A DNA stretch of 64,000 nt, taken from NCBI RefSeq assembly GCF_017168195.1, contig NZ_JADNYL010000001.1, positions 1 through 64,000 on the forward strand. Direction: 5' to 3'. Numbering within the stretch: position 1 is the first letter of the stretch; the number at the start of each line of letters is the position of its first letter. Below the pieces are notes generated by a model that saw only the letters and a program-made list of their open reading frames with translations, did no database searches and was not told where the DNA came from. The position numbers and the translations under genes are program-made. Source of the stretch: Thalassotalea sp. G2M2-11 (lineage in GTDB: Bacteria > Pseudomonadota > Gammaproteobacteria > Enterobacterales > Alteromonadaceae). Below, in pieces: positions 46,948 through 57,166 of the stretch.

Positions 46948-48993
46948 CTATTCAATACCGCTATGACGAAGTAAGGCGTTTATCTGTGGTTCTCTTCCCC
47001 GGAAGTTTTTGAATAATTCACTGGGCTCCTGTGAACCGCCTTTTTCTAGAATATAGGTTAAAAAGTCTTGTCCGACTGCTTGGTTAAAGATGCCTTGTTC
47101 TTCAAAACGAGAAAATGCATCGGCGGATAACACTTCAGCCCATTTATAACTGTAGTAGCCGGCAGCATAACCACCACCAAAAATATGACCAAAGCTGTGT
47201 TGAAAGCGATTAAAATCGGCCGCTTCGACTACGGCATAATCGTTTCGAACTTGATCTAAAGTCGCTTGAATATAGTGCTTATTATCATTGCTTGGAGAAT
47301 AATTCGCGTGCATTTTGAAATCAAACAATGAAAACTCTAATTGACGCAACATTTGCATGGCCGACTGAAAGTTTTTCGCGGCTAACATTTTATCTAACAT
47401 TGCTTGTGGTAAGGGTTCATTGGTTTGGTAATGACCTGAGATAAACGCCAGTGCTTCAGGTTGCCAGCACCAGTTTTCTAAAAATTGGCTAGGTAGCTCT
47501 ACAGCATCCCATGGCACGCCATCAATACCCGAAACACCACTGGCATTAATTTGCGTTAGCATATGGTGTAAACCATGCCCAAATTCATGGAATAATGTCA
47601 CCACTTCATCATGGGTAAATAACGCGGGTTTATCACCGACAGGTGCATTGAAATTACAGGTCAGATAAGCGACAGGAAGTTGAATATCACCATTGGCAAG
47701 CTGACGGCGACCAACGCAGTCGTCCATCCAGGCACCGCCACGCTTTTTCGCACGTGCATAAAGATCAAGGTAAAAGCTGCCTCGTAATTCACCTTCTTGA
47801 TCGAAGACGTCAAAAAATTTGACGTCTTGATGCCAAACATCGACACCCGTTTTTTCTGTGATGCGGATACCAAATAATCGATTAACTACCTCAAATAGTC
47901 CTGAGACCACCTTACTCTCGGGAAAATAGGGGCGCAGTTCCTCGTCAGAAATGGCATAACGGTGTTGTTTGAGCTTTTCGCTGTAATAAGGTAAGTCCCA
48001 AGGAGCGAGTTCATCACAATTAAAGTGCGATTTTGCAAAGGCTTTGACTTCATCTAAGTCAGATTGGCCTTGCTGTTTCGACTTATCGGCGAGTTGTTGT
48101 AAAAATGCTAATACTTGCTCAGGTGAATCCGCCATTTTTGTTGCCAATGATTTTTCGGCAAAGTTAGCAAAGTCTAATAAGTTGGCAAGCTCATGACGCA
48201 GTGCAAGTAATTCGTTCATGATAGCACTGTTATCATACTCACCTGCGTTAGGACCTAACTCAGATGCTCGGGTCACATAGGCACGATAGAGTTTTTCTCT
48301 TAATGCTTGATTATCACAATATAACATCACAGGTAAGTAACTTGGGATATCTAAGGTGAATAACCAACCGGTTAATTCTTGTTGCTGTGCTAACTGGGCA
48401 GCAGCGTCTTTTGCAGACTGTGGTAAACCGGATAGTTCCTGCTCATCGGTAATGTTGACGGTAAATGCATGAGTTGCATCAAGTAGGTTATTGCCAAAAG
48501 TTGAACTGAGTTCAGATAATCGTGTAGCTATTTCTCCGTAGCGCTGTTTTTTATCATCAGTAAGGGCAATACCAGATAATTTAAAATCACGTAACGCGTT
48601 ATCTATGACTTTTTTCTGAGCGGTATTCAATTTATCGTACTCTGCACTATTGGCAAGTTGTTGATAAGCTTCAAATAACCCTTGATGTTGACCAACAAAA
48701 GTACTGTACTCTGACAACAAAGGTAAACAAGCTTCATATGCTGCTCTAAGTTCATCACTATTAACGACTGAGTTCATATGTGAAACAGGTGACCATAATT
48801 TGCCTAATGTATCATCGGCATCATCGATTGGCTCAACAAGGTTTTGCCAAGTATAGTGATGTTCATTTGATAGCACATCGAAAATCACTTTTTTACAGTG
48901 TTTAATTGCTTGTTCGACAGCTGGTTTAATGTGCTCAGGCTTAATGTCGGAAAACTTAGGTAACATACTTGGGGTTAATAGCGGATTGGTCAT
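46948..48993 (-). CDS. prlC: Oligopeptidase A
   Basis: An M3 family zinc oligopeptidase of 681 residues, the length of E. coli PrlC. The active site HEFGH lies in LFHEFGHGLHHML with the third ligand Glu downstream (AVELPSQFLENWCWQPE). It degrades short peptides, including cleaved signal peptides, in the cytoplasm. I chose the ATG at 48993, whose protein starts MTNPLLTPSMLP as in the family; an ATG two codons upstream is also in frame. In E. coli rsmJ follows prlC directly; here a diguanylate cyclase and a glycosylase gene lie between them. Confidence 0.95.
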   Translation of the reverse strand: MTNPLLTPSMLPKFSDIKPEHIKPAVEQAIKHCKKVIFDVLSNEHHYTWQNLVEPIDDADDTLGKLWSPVSHMNSVVNSDELRAAYEACLPLLSEYSTFVGQHQGLFEAYQQLANSAEYDKLNTAQKKVIDNALRDFKLSGIALTDDKKQRYGEIATRLSELSSTFGNNLLDATHAFTVNITDEQELSGLPQSAKDAAAQLAQQQELTGWLFTLDIPSYLPVMLYCDNQALREKLYRAYVTRASELGPNAGEYDNSAIMNELLALRHELANLLDFANFAEKSLATKMADSPEQVLAFLQQLADKSKQQGQSDLDEVKAFAKSHFNCDELAPWDLPYYSEKLKQHRYAISDEELRPYFPESKVVSGLFEVVNRLFGIRITEKTGVDVWHQDVKFFDVFDQEGELRGSFYLDLYARAKKRGGAWMDDCVGRRQLANGDIQLPVAYLTCNFNAPVGDKPALFTHDEVVTLFHEFGHGLHHMLTQINASGVSGIDGVPWDAVELPSQFLENWCWQPEALAFISGHYQTNEPLPQAMLDKMLAAKNFQSAMQMLRQLEFSLFDFKMHANYSPSNDNKHYIQATLDQVRNDYAVVEAADFNRFQHSFGHIFGGGYAAGYYSYKWAEVLSADAFSRFEEQGIFNQAVGQDFLTYILEKGGSQEPSELFKNFRGREPQINALLRHSGIE

Positions 48994-49191
48994 GAGCATC
49001 GATTTGTTAATAAATGTATTCTATAGATGTATGACCAAGGGGGACATTATTCAAGTTTGTTTAATAAATATCTTCACCACATTAAGTGTTAATATTATGT
49101 AAAATCATGGTTTGTATAGATTTTTTCATTATTTAGATTTAGAAAATTCAGGAGTTGCATTATACTTGGTTTAGTGCTGAACGAGGTTTTT

Positions 49192-52100
49192 ATGGGTAAT
49201 TTTGTCATACGTAATCTGTTAGTCATACTGATAAGTGGCTTATTAGTGTTATCTAATACGTTTGCACATGCAGATGATATATTTTTAAAGCATTTATCAG
49301 TAAATGAGGGATTATCACAAACAACCGTCAATGATATCTTTCATGATAATGAAGGTTATATGTGGGTCAGCACCGAGAATGGCGTTAATCTATATGACGG
49401 TTATCGCTTTAGGGTGTTGCCAGGTTTAGATGAGTCTTTTTTAACGAATGCCTTTTTTAAGGTCACTCAAGATAAGCAAAGTTTGATCTGGTTGATCGCT
49501 GCCCATGGCTTGTTTACCTATGATAAGAAAACCGATCAATATCAACATATTTTAAAGCACGCACCAGAAAAAAAAGAATATTACATCATTGATGTTGTTA
49601 CCGGCAATGATCAGCAAATGTGGATTGCCTCGACTAAAACTGTAATGAGCTATGACAAGCTAACAGGGCAAGTCAAAACACTGATGGACTTGTCTGATGT
49701 TTTAGAAGGCAATGAGCGGATATTTGAATTATTCCATCATGAAAAGTTTTTATATGTTGCTACTCGTGATGGCGTATATGTGTTAAATACTGATACAGGG
49801 CAATGGAAAAAACTCACCAGTATCAATGACAACAATTTGGTTAAGAAAGAAGCTGATCTAGATAAAATATTTAATGTTTATGTTTCCAAACAACACCAGC
49901 TTTACTTAGGTACGTATGCTGGCATATATGCGCTAGATGTCGTGAACATTGAGAGTTTCATTGCCGGTGATGCCCAGTTAACCAATTACCAGTTAATTGA
50001 TAAAAACATTGAAAGCTGGAATTTTCATGGCACCGAAGATGACTTATACATTGGTCATTATGGGGGGCTATCAAAAATTGATTTAACCACGAATCGCGCC
50101 GAACGAATCTTAGCGTTTAATGACGCATTTGAAGATGTCAATAATAACACTGTTAAGGCGGTATCTCATGATAATCAAGGAGGGATTTGGTTAGGTTCAG
50201 AAGCAACAGGCGTGTATAAATGGGACCCTAATTTAAGCATGGTCTCTCACTTACGTTATCGTAAATCAGACCCCAATCGTTTATCCAATAATATGATTTG
50301 GTCGATTGAAAAAAGTAAACAAGATGATGATTTAGTGTGGATTGCCACTAATAATGGGTTAAATGAGTGGCAAATATCGTCGAATAATATTTCACGTTAC
50401 TTGGTCAACCCTGAGCTTAAAAACGATAATTCTATCAGTAATATTTTTCAATTACAGGAAGACAGTAAACAGCGTTTATGGTTGTTAACGACGAAAGGGG
50501 TTCAATTATTTGATATTCAGTCCAAGCAACTCATTAAGCCTGACTTTAATGAACAAATGCTCGAATTTCTTGCCAATGATCAATACTTATTTTTTGTTGA
50601 TGACGATGATTATGCGTGGAGTCGAACACTTAAAGAATTCAAACGCATCAATTTAATCACTGGTGAGATTGATGAGCTGAAAGAGCTTGAAGCGGATTTT
50701 CCTGATGAAGATATTGCATATGTATTGGGTTTTTTACCTAATAGTAAAGAAATGCTGTTATCAACCTCTAACTCGCTGATTTCATTTGATATTGAAACCA
50801 GAAAGACTCGCTTGCTTTATCGCAACCATGATATGAGTGAAAATACTTACGCTTATATTGATAGTTGGGTCATAGATAAACAGAATGTATTTTGGTTGGC
50901 GTTTCCTTCTGTCGGATTAGTTGGCTTAGATGCCGATACCTTCACAGTCAAGTACGAGTTTACTCATAAGAATAGTGATATTGATCATAACGTCTATAAC
51001 CTTATGATGGATACTGATGGCGATATATGGTTTTCGAGTCATAATGGTATTTATTTTTTAAACCGACAAACCTTGCATATTCGCAACTTTAATGTTGCCG
51101 ATGGGTTTAGTGCTCGAGAGTTTAATGGTACTGCAGCCGAACGTATTTCAGATAATTTGTTTGCTTTTGGTTCGATAAATGGCGTGTCGTTATTTGATCC
51201 TATCCAATTAAAGCAACAAGATCAGGATGATGACTTTAAGGTCTATGCGACCAATGTTGAAGTGTTGTCTCGAGATATTCCACTACCCTTTATTATTGAT
51301 AGTAGCCAGCCGATCGAATTAAATTATGACGATGTCGGTATACGTTTTGATTTCTCCGCGCTTAATTATAAACATAGTGATTTAGAGTATAGCTATCAGC
51401 TCGCAGGCAGTAGCGATGTAAAATTCCCAGATACTAAAAATAACTACATACGCTTTCCCAGCTTACCTTCTGGTAAGCACACTTTGTCGGTGAGAGTGCG
51501 TTCACCTTTTAGCGGAGAATATTCACCCCCCACTGATATTCATATTAATGTCAGCTATGCGCCATGGGCGTCCCCGTTTGCCTATTTTATTTACAGCGTC
51601 ATTATTATTTTGAGTATTTGGCTGTGGTTAGCGCGCAGACGCAAGTTTACTCAGCAGTTAGTGTCGGCCCATGATGAAGTACAATTTAGGGAACAACGCT
51701 TATCGCTAGCTTTGCGCGGTAGTAACAGTGATGTTTGGGATTGGCTCGCGAAAGATAACGAGTTATTTGGTCGCCGAGCATCAGAAGAATTAGGATATGA
51801 AAACTTATCTGAAAGCTATAGCTTTGACCAACATATAGAGTTAATTCATGAGGGCGATCGGGAAGCATTTGTTCATCAGTGGCATATGTTCCTTGACGCG
51901 GCGGATACCGAGAATAACTTCTCTTGTACTTATCGCTTAAGGGCGGCAGATGGAGAATGGTTTTGGTATAAAGATCTGGGTAAAATTGTTGACGTTGATC
52001 AGTATGGTAAGCCGCAAAGGGTGACTGGTTCGTACACTAATATCACTCAGTCAAAAGCTGAATCTGAGCGTGCACAATATTATGGTGAAGCGTTTAAGCA

Positions 52101-53751
52101 AACCACTGACTGGGTCTTGATTATCAGTGATAACTTCTCTCGAGTAATCGCTAATGATTCATTAAAAGAGGTGTTTGGTTGGCGTAAAGATGATATGTCT
52201 TTTGATGATAGTATTTTTGGTTTAAATAAGCAGCGTCGCACTTTTTATATGAAGCTGTTTAGCTCCTTAAAAGAAGGAGAGCATTGGCGTGGCGAAGAGT
52301 TAGTACAAACCCATTCAGGCCAAGAATATCATGTGCTATTAAATATTAGTGTTAATCGTAGTGAAACCACTAATTCTACTCATTATGTGTGTATTCTTAC
52401 CGATATTACTGCGCAAAAATCAGCGGAGAAAGAGCTACGTTATTTGGCAAATTACGACCATCTTACCGGCTTGCCAAATCGTTCGTTATTGTTAGAGCGA
52501 ATCAAGCATGGTATGGACGGCTCTAAGCGAATTAAACAGTCTTTAGCGTTATTTTTCATTGATTTAGACCGATTTAAGCAAGTAAATGACAGTTTAGGTC
52601 ATGATCATGGCGATCTGTTATTGCAAGAATTAACCGCTCGGCTGAAATCCATTGTCCGTGCTGATGATACCGTTGCCCGATTGGGAGGGGATGAGTTTGT
52701 TATTCTGCTCGAATCATTTAAGAACAATTCATATCTAGGAAAAATTGCCCAAAAAGTTATTGAAGTGGTAGGCGAACCCGTTGATCTGAAAGGAAATGTG
52801 GTGAGTGTCGGCGCGAGTATCGGTATTGCAGTGTTCCCTGATGATGCGACTGATTCTGATGAATTACTGAAAAATGCCGATGTAGCTATGTATCATGCAA
52901 AACAGTTAGGTCGCAATACCTTCCAATTTTTCACCCCAAGAATGAACGTTGAAGCAAATCAAAGGTTGCATGCTGAGTCGACTATTAAACAAGCCCATGA
53001 GCAGGGTGAATTTATCAATTATTATCAGCCTGTTGTTGATTCTGCTAGTGGTAAGGCAAAAGGGGTTGAATTACTGTTACGTTGGCAACAAGGGGATAAG
53101 CTTGTTTCCCCAGGTGAGTTTATTCCTATTGCAGAAGAAATCGGCCTTATTATCGGCATGACTGAGAAAGCGCTGGAACGGGGCTTGAGTGATTTAACCC
53201 ATTGGTTGACCATTCGTGAGAATTTTTATCTTTCAGTTAATATTTCAGCTGTGCATTTTGGTAAGGATAACTTTGTACCATTTCTTACCGAAATTTTGGC
53301 TAAGTACAATATTCCGTCTCATTTATTAAAGCTTGAAGTGACAGAAAGTACGTTGATTAAAAACCCTGAAGCAGTTATCGAACAAATGACGGATCTTGCT
53401 AAATTAGGAGTTGCTTTATCGCTTGATGATTTTGGCACGGGTTTCTCGTCATTAAATTATTTAAAACAATTACCACTCGATGTTATCAAAATAGATCGCA
53501 GTTTTGTCGCTGGTATTGGCCAAGACTCTGCCGATGAAGCAATTGTTGAGGCAACACTAGTTCTGGCGAATAAGTTATGCATGGGCTGTGTAGCCGAAGG
53601 TGTTGAGTCAGAAGAACAACTCAGTTATCTTGCTGAACGAGAGTGTTACTCCATTCAAGGTTTTCTATATAGTAAGCCCGTAGACGCTGAAACCATTAGT
53701 CATTTCCTTAGAGAAGATAAAGTTGAAATTAAGGTAGCTGATAATAGTTAA
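49192..53751 (+). CDS. Two-component-propeller/PAS/GGDEF/EAL signalling protein
   Basis: A 1519-residue protein. It has a signal peptide (1-29), a periplasmic two-component-regulator beta-propeller (about 30-690, repeats such as [16 protein letters not shown]), a Y_Y_Y domain (about 690-785), one TM helix (about 795-815), two PAS domains, a GGDEF domain and an EAL domain. GGDEF is intact with I-site RADD. EAL residues are also intact: ELL, NIS, EVTES, DDFGTG, KIDR, EGVE and QGF. Both c-di-GMP synthesis and breakdown are therefore possible. I chose the ATG at 49192, with GAGG upstream; a GTG at 49174 is in frame. The propeller suggests sensing of a polysaccharide or envelope signal. Confidence 0.93.
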   Translation: MGNFVIRNLLVILISGLLVLSNTFAHADDIFLKHLSVNEGLSQTTVNDIFHDNEGYMWVSTENGVNLYDGYRFRVLPGLDESFLTNAFFKVTQDKQSLIWLIAAHGLFTYDKKTDQYQHILKHAPEKKEYYIIDVVTGNDQQMWIASTKTVMSYDKLTGQVKTLMDLSDVLEGNERIFELFHHEKFLYVATRDGVYVLNTDTGQWKKLTSINDNNLVKKEADLDKIFNVYVSKQHQLYLGTYAGIYALDVVNIESFIAGDAQLTNYQLIDKNIESWNFHGTEDDLYIGHYGGLSKIDLTTNRAERILAFNDAFEDVNNNTVKAVSHDNQGGIWLGSEATGVYKWDPNLSMVSHLRYRKSDPNRLSNNMIWSIEKSKQDDDLVWIATNNGLNEWQISSNNISRYLVNPELKNDNSISNIFQLQEDSKQRLWLLTTKGVQLFDIQSKQLIKPDFNEQMLEFLANDQYLFFVDDDDYAWSRTLKEFKRINLITGEIDELKELEADFPDEDIAYVLGFLPNSKEMLLSTSNSLISFDIETRKTRLLYRNHDMSENTYAYIDSWVIDKQNVFWLAFPSVGLVGLDADTFTVKYEFTHKNSDIDHNVYNLMMDTDGDIWFSSHNGIYFLNRQTLHIRNFNVADGFSAREFNGTAAERISDNLFAFGSINGVSLFDPIQLKQQDQDDDFKVYATNVEVLSRDIPLPFIIDSSQPIELNYDDVGIRFDFSALNYKHSDLEYSYQLAGSSDVKFPDTKNNYIRFPSLPSGKHTLSVRVRSPFSGEYSPPTDIHINVSYAPWASPFAYFIYSVIIILSIWLWLARRRKFTQQLVSAHDEVQFREQRLSLALRGSNSDVWDWLAKDNELFGRRASEELGYENLSESYSFDQHIELIHEGDREAFVHQWHMFLDAADTENNFSCTYRLRAADGEWFWYKDLGKIVDVDQYGKPQRVTGSYTNITQSKAESERAQYYGEAFKQTTDWVLIISDNFSRVIANDSLKEVFGWRKDDMSFDDSIFGLNKQRRTFYMKLFSSLKEGEHWRGEELVQTHSGQEYHVLLNISVNRSETTNSTHYVCILTDITAQKSAEKELRYLANYDHLTGLPNRSLLLERIKHGMDGSKRIKQSLALFFIDLDRFKQVNDSLGHDHGDLLLQELTARLKSIVRADDTVARLGGDEFVILLESFKNNSYLGKIAQKVIEVVGEPVDLKGNVVSVGASIGIAVFPDDATDSDELLKNADVAMYHAKQLGRNTFQFFTPRMNVEANQRLHAESTIKQAHEQGEFINYYQPVVDSASGKAKGVELLLRWQQGDKLVSPGEFIPIAEEIGLIIGMTEKALERGLSDLTHWLTIRENFYLSVNISAVHFGKDNFVPFLTEILAKYNIPSHLLKLEVTESTLIKNPEAVIEQMTDLAKLGVALSLDDFGTGFSSLNYLKQLPLDVIKIDRSFVAGIGQDSADEAIVEATLVLANKLCMGCVAEGVESEEQLSYLAERECYSIQGFLYSKPVDAETISHFLREDKVEIKVADNS

Positions 53752-53837
53752 CTAAAAAGAAAAGTTTATTTGCTGAACTTGAAACGCTAGTAAACCACTC
53801 TTATATCTTAATTAACATATTTCAAGGATCTTTCAGT

Positions 53838-55190
53838 ATGACTCAACATTTTGATTTTCTCGCTATCGGTGCAGGTAGTGGTGGTATCGCTTCGGCTAAT
53901 CGCGCGGCAAAACTTGGTAAAAAGGCGGCGGTGATTGAAGCCAAGCACATTGGCGGTACTTGTGTGAATGTCGGATGTGTGCCGAAAAAAGCCATGTGGT
54001 ACGCCGGACAAATTGCTGATGCCTTACACTATGCGCCTGATTATGGTTTTAAGGCTCCGCTACAGCAATTTGATTGGTCAACCTTGGTCAAAAATAGAGA
54101 AGCCTATATCGAACGTATTCACGCTGCTTATCAGCGAGGGTTTACTGCCAACCAAGTCACGGTTATCCAGGGTTTTGCTAAATTTGTCAATAAACACACG
54201 GTTGAAGTTAACGGTGAACAGATAACTGCAGATCATATTGTGATTGCAACGGGTGGTCGTCCCAGTATTCCTAATATTGAAGGCGCAGAGTATGGCATTG
54301 ATTCTGATGGTTTTTTTGCATTAACTGAACAACCAAAGTCGGTTGCGGTAGTAGGCGCTGGTTACATTGCAGTTGAACTTGCAGGCGTATTAAATGCTTT
54401 GGGCAGTGAAGCTCATTTAATCGTGCGCAAGGAAAAACCCTTGCGTGGTTTTGATGAGATGTTATCTGATACCTTAGTGGAACAAATGGCTAAACATGGT
54501 CCTGAGCTTCATACCCACAGTATACCTAAGCGTGTTGAAAAACATGACAATGGTCAACTCACTATCCATTTAGAAAATGGCCAATCGATTGGCCCTGTAG
54601 ATAGCTTGATTTGGGCGATTGGGCGAGAGCCTGCGACAGACAATATCAACATCGCAGCAACAGGTATAGAATTAGATCCAAGAGGTTTTATACCGACTGA
54701 TAAATATCAAAATACCGACGTGGATGGTATCTATGCCGTGGGTGATAACACCGGTCGTGCACAATTAACGCCTGTTGCCGTTGCTGCCGGACGGCGTTTA
54801 TGTGAGCGTTTATTTAATAACAAACCGTACGAGCATTTAGATTATAGTAATATTGCAACCGTAGTATTTAGTCATCCTGTTATTGGGACTGTGGGCTTAA
54901 CTGAGCAAGAAGCACTTGCACAATATGGCGCGCAACAAGTCAAGGTCTATAACTCTCAGTTTACCGCACTCTATCAAGCCATTACCGAAGATTATCGCGA
55001 TCCTACTCGCATGAAACTTGTCTGTGTGGGTAAAGAAGAGAAAGTCGTTGGTTTACACGCTATTGGATTTGGTAGTGATGAACTATTACAAGGCTTTGCC
55101 GTTGCCATGAAAATGGGAGCAACGAAAGCTGATTTTGATAATACCGTGGCAATTCACCCAACTTCGGCAGAAGAATTTGTCACCATGTAG
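53838..55190 (+). CDS. gor: Glutathione-disulfide reductase
   Basis: A 450-residue flavoprotein, exactly the length of E. coli Gor. It has FAD motif IGAGSGG, the redox-active disulfide Cys42/Cys47 in [13 protein letters not shown], an NADPH Rossmann motif [15 protein letters not shown] with the following Arg ([12 protein letters not shown]), and the C-terminal catalytic His in HPTSAEE. It reduces GSSG with NADPH. The gene is monocistronic, with AAGGA upstream of the ATG. It supports glutathione-linked enzymes such as the peroxiredoxin at 40 kb. Confidence 0.97.
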   Translation: MTQHFDFLAIGAGSGGIASANRAAKLGKKAAVIEAKHIGGTCVNVGCVPKKAMWYAGQIADALHYAPDYGFKAPLQQFDWSTLVKNREAYIERIHAAYQRGFTANQVTVIQGFAKFVNKHTVEVNGEQITADHIVIATGGRPSIPNIEGAEYGIDSDGFFALTEQPKSVAVVGAGYIAVELAGVLNALGSEAHLIVRKEKPLRGFDEMLSDTLVEQMAKHGPELHTHSIPKRVEKHDNGQLTIHLENGQSIGPVDSLIWAIGREPATDNINIAATGIELDPRGFIPTDKYQNTDVDGIYAVGDNTGRAQLTPVAVAAGRRLCERLFNNKPYEHLDYSNIATVVFSHPVIGTVGLTEQEALAQYGAQQVKVYNSQFTALYQAITEDYRDPTRMKLVCVGKEEKVVGLHAIGFGSDELLQGFAVAMKMGATKADFDNTVAIHPTSAEEFVTM

Positions 55191-55373
55191 GCGTATTGAC
55201 CCTAACTTGGCACAACCTATTTAAGATATTGTTTTGAACAGCTCTCGTTGCTGTAATAAATATGTGTGTGATTTATAACGGACTTGTTGAGAATTAGTCT
55301 ATCAGGGTAACGCTTGCATAATTTTTTGCTAAGATAGTCACTGTTATTTAGGTGTGTAATTAAAGGTAGTTAA

Positions 55374-55976
55374 GTGATCAAAGGTATTTTATTAAGCATT
55401 GCATTGTTAGTATCGTTACAGCCACTCGCGGCTGAAATGAAGGGGGAGTATATTCAGCCTAATAATTATACGCCCAAAGTGCGTGTAGAGACTTCGATGG
55501 GTTACTTTATCATTGAACTTGATCGCTTAAGAGCGCAGCACACGGTGGATAATTTCTTGGGCTATGTGTCACGTGGTCAGTTTGACAATACCATGTTTCA
55601 TCGAGTGGAAGAGGGCTACTTGATCCAAGCCGGTGGTTACATGACCAACTACAGCGAAATTGAACCTGATGCGCCTATTTTCAATGAGTCTGGCAATGGT
55701 TTAAAAAATCAAATCGGCACGATTGCCATGGCAAAACAACTCAGTGGTGCCCATTCAGCCACGAGTCAATTTTTCATTAATGTGAATGACAATACGCATT
55801 TAAACCCGGGTAATTCGTGGGGGTACGCGGTTTTTGGCAAAGTGGTCAAAGGCTATGATGTTGTTGAAGCTATCTCGCAAGTGAAGGTGGGTTATAGTGA
55901 GCAGCTTGGTTACCCGACCGTACCTAAACAAATGATCACCATTATAAAAATGGTGATCTTAGATGAAGAACAATAG
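55374..55976 (+). CDS. Periplasmic peptidyl-prolyl cis-trans isomerase, cyclophilin type
   Basis: A 200-residue cyclophilin with an N-terminal signal peptide (about 20 residues, ending LAA). Core motifs are VDNFLGYVSRGQFDNTMFHRV and the Ile/Ala substrate-binding segment TIAMAKQLSGAHSATSQFFINVNDN, then NPGNSWGYAVFGKVVKGYDVV. It should catalyse proline isomerisation in the periplasm (PpiA role). The start is GTG at 55374, supported by AAAGGTAG. It is monocistronic. Confidence 0.93.
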   Translation: MIKGILLSIALLVSLQPLAAEMKGEYIQPNNYTPKVRVETSMGYFIIELDRLRAQHTVDNFLGYVSRGQFDNTMFHRVEEGYLIQAGGYMTNYSEIEPDAPIFNESGNGLKNQIGTIAMAKQLSGAHSATSQFFINVNDNTHLNPGNSWGYAVFGKVVKGYDVVEAISQVKVGYSEQLGYPTVPKQMITIIKMVILDEEQ

Positions 55977-56075
55977 ATTACAGATTAAAACATAATTTGT
56001 TATTTCTTTAAGCAGTTATTTGGCTAGCTATAATGGACATAAGTGTTGTGTCTGTTGTTAGCTAGCTATGCTTAA

Positions 56076-56864
56076 TTACCTTGTGTGTTCGACAATAAAT
56101 TGTTTGATTTCTAGGTTTAATAACGTTGGCTGATCGAGCGGCGTTGCGTGATATGAATCTGGGATTATCACTAATTTTGCACGTTGGATTTTTTGGCTGT
56201 AATCGACTTTGTCTTGCACAGGGGTGTAATCCTTATCTCCGGTAATAACTAATACTGGCATGGTGAGCCGATGAAGCTTTTCCATCACACTCCAGCCAAG
56301 AAATGAACGTAATGAGCGAATGTATGCAGACTTTGTCATCATCATAAGGGAATATAAATATTGTTTTTTAAGGTGCTGTTGATCTGATTTTGGGAATAGT
56401 TTTTTCGCAATCACATTACCTAGGCGCGGCAACCCTAATATATTGATAATAGCGAGTCGCATCCATACGGTCAGTTTCATCGCGATTGTATTGTATGGGA
56501 TAGCTGGCGCTGAATTAATAATGGTTAATGTTTTAATATTTTCAGGTTGATCTACAGAGAGTTGAAAAGCGATCATCCCTCCCATTGAAAAGCCAACTAG
56601 ATGATAGTTTTTGATATTGAGCAGTGTGAGCAACTGTGAAATATCCTGAGCAAATAACGGGATAGTGTATTTTCCATCAGGCTTTTCAGTTAACCCATGT
56701 CCTCTACAGTCAATCGATATGACACGGTATCTTTTAGAGAAATAAGCTATTTGGTAATGCCAATCTTGTGCGCATGAACCTAGTCCATGCAGTAATACCA
56801 TGGGCTCACCTGAGCCAGATTCTTGGTAATACATTTTGATGTTATTTACTGTGCAATGAGGCAA
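56076..56864 (-). CDS. Alpha/beta hydrolase
   Basis: A 262-residue alpha/beta hydrolase with HGLGS oxyanion loop, nucleophile elbow GFSMGG (Ser93), a cap domain, catalytic Asp in ITGDKDYTP and His in SYHATPLDQP. The start is TTG at 56864, which gives the family-typical N terminus MPHCTVNNIKMYYQESGSG. The architecture resembles esterases, lactonases and haloalkane-dehalogenase-like enzymes; the substrate cannot be read. It diverges from a TonB receptor gene and shares two dyad operators with it, so it probably acts on the imported compound. Confidence 0.9.
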   Translation of the reverse strand: MPHCTVNNIKMYYQESGSGEPMVLLHGLGSCAQDWHYQIAYFSKRYRVISIDCRGHGLTEKPDGKYTIPLFAQDISQLLTLLNIKNYHLVGFSMGGMIAFQLSVDQPENIKTLTIINSAPAIPYNTIAMKLTVWMRLAIINILGLPRLGNVIAKKLFPKSDQQHLKKQYLYSLMMMTKSAYIRSLRSFLGWSVMEKLHRLTMPVLVITGDKDYTPVQDKVDYSQKIQRAKLVIIPDSYHATPLDQPTLLNLEIKQFIVEHTR

Positions 56865-56905
56865 AACTTTTTCTCACTTACTTTATCTGTATATATCTAC
56901 AAAAT

Positions 56906-56923
56906 ACGGAATATAAATTCCGT
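56906..56923. promoter_or_regulatory. Dyad operator 1 (ACGGAAT-N4-ATTCCGT)
   Basis: A perfect 7-bp inverted repeat with a 4-base ATAA spacer lies 42 bases upstream of the hydrolase start. It matches a second dyad at 57057-57072. The length fits a TetR-family operator. The TetR gene at 59464-60105 is the candidate regulator. Confidence 0.7.
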
Positions 56924-57056
56924 TGTCAAATGTCGGTTTATTGCTTAGTTAATGCTGTAACTGTTCATTTTATCCATTTTTATACTAAATTTAGTATTTT
57001 CATTTATCTTGTGTATTTGGTTAGTGAGTAGAGATTAGAGTTTAATTACTTGCAAT

Positions 57057-57072
57057 CGGAATATTGATTCCG
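57057..57072. promoter_or_regulatory. Dyad operator 2 (CGGAAT-N4-ATTCCG)
   Basis: A perfect 6-bp inverted repeat with an ATTG spacer lies 95 bases upstream of the TonB receptor start. It has the same half-sites and spacing as the dyad at 56906-56923, so one regulator could control both divergent genes. The rest of 56865-57166 shows no gene. Confidence 0.7.
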
Positions 57073-57166
57073 TATATTTGTATTGTTGAAAAAACAAACA
57101 GCCTGTTTCAGGTGACCGCAATACCGATAATAAATAAAAAAATATAATGACTAAAAAGGCATGCTT

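Noticed and set aside
49910-49925. A TACGTATGC string resembling the alpha-glucan operator.
   Set aside because: It lies inside the propeller/GGDEF/EAL coding sequence and matches only the core, not the full 14-mer.
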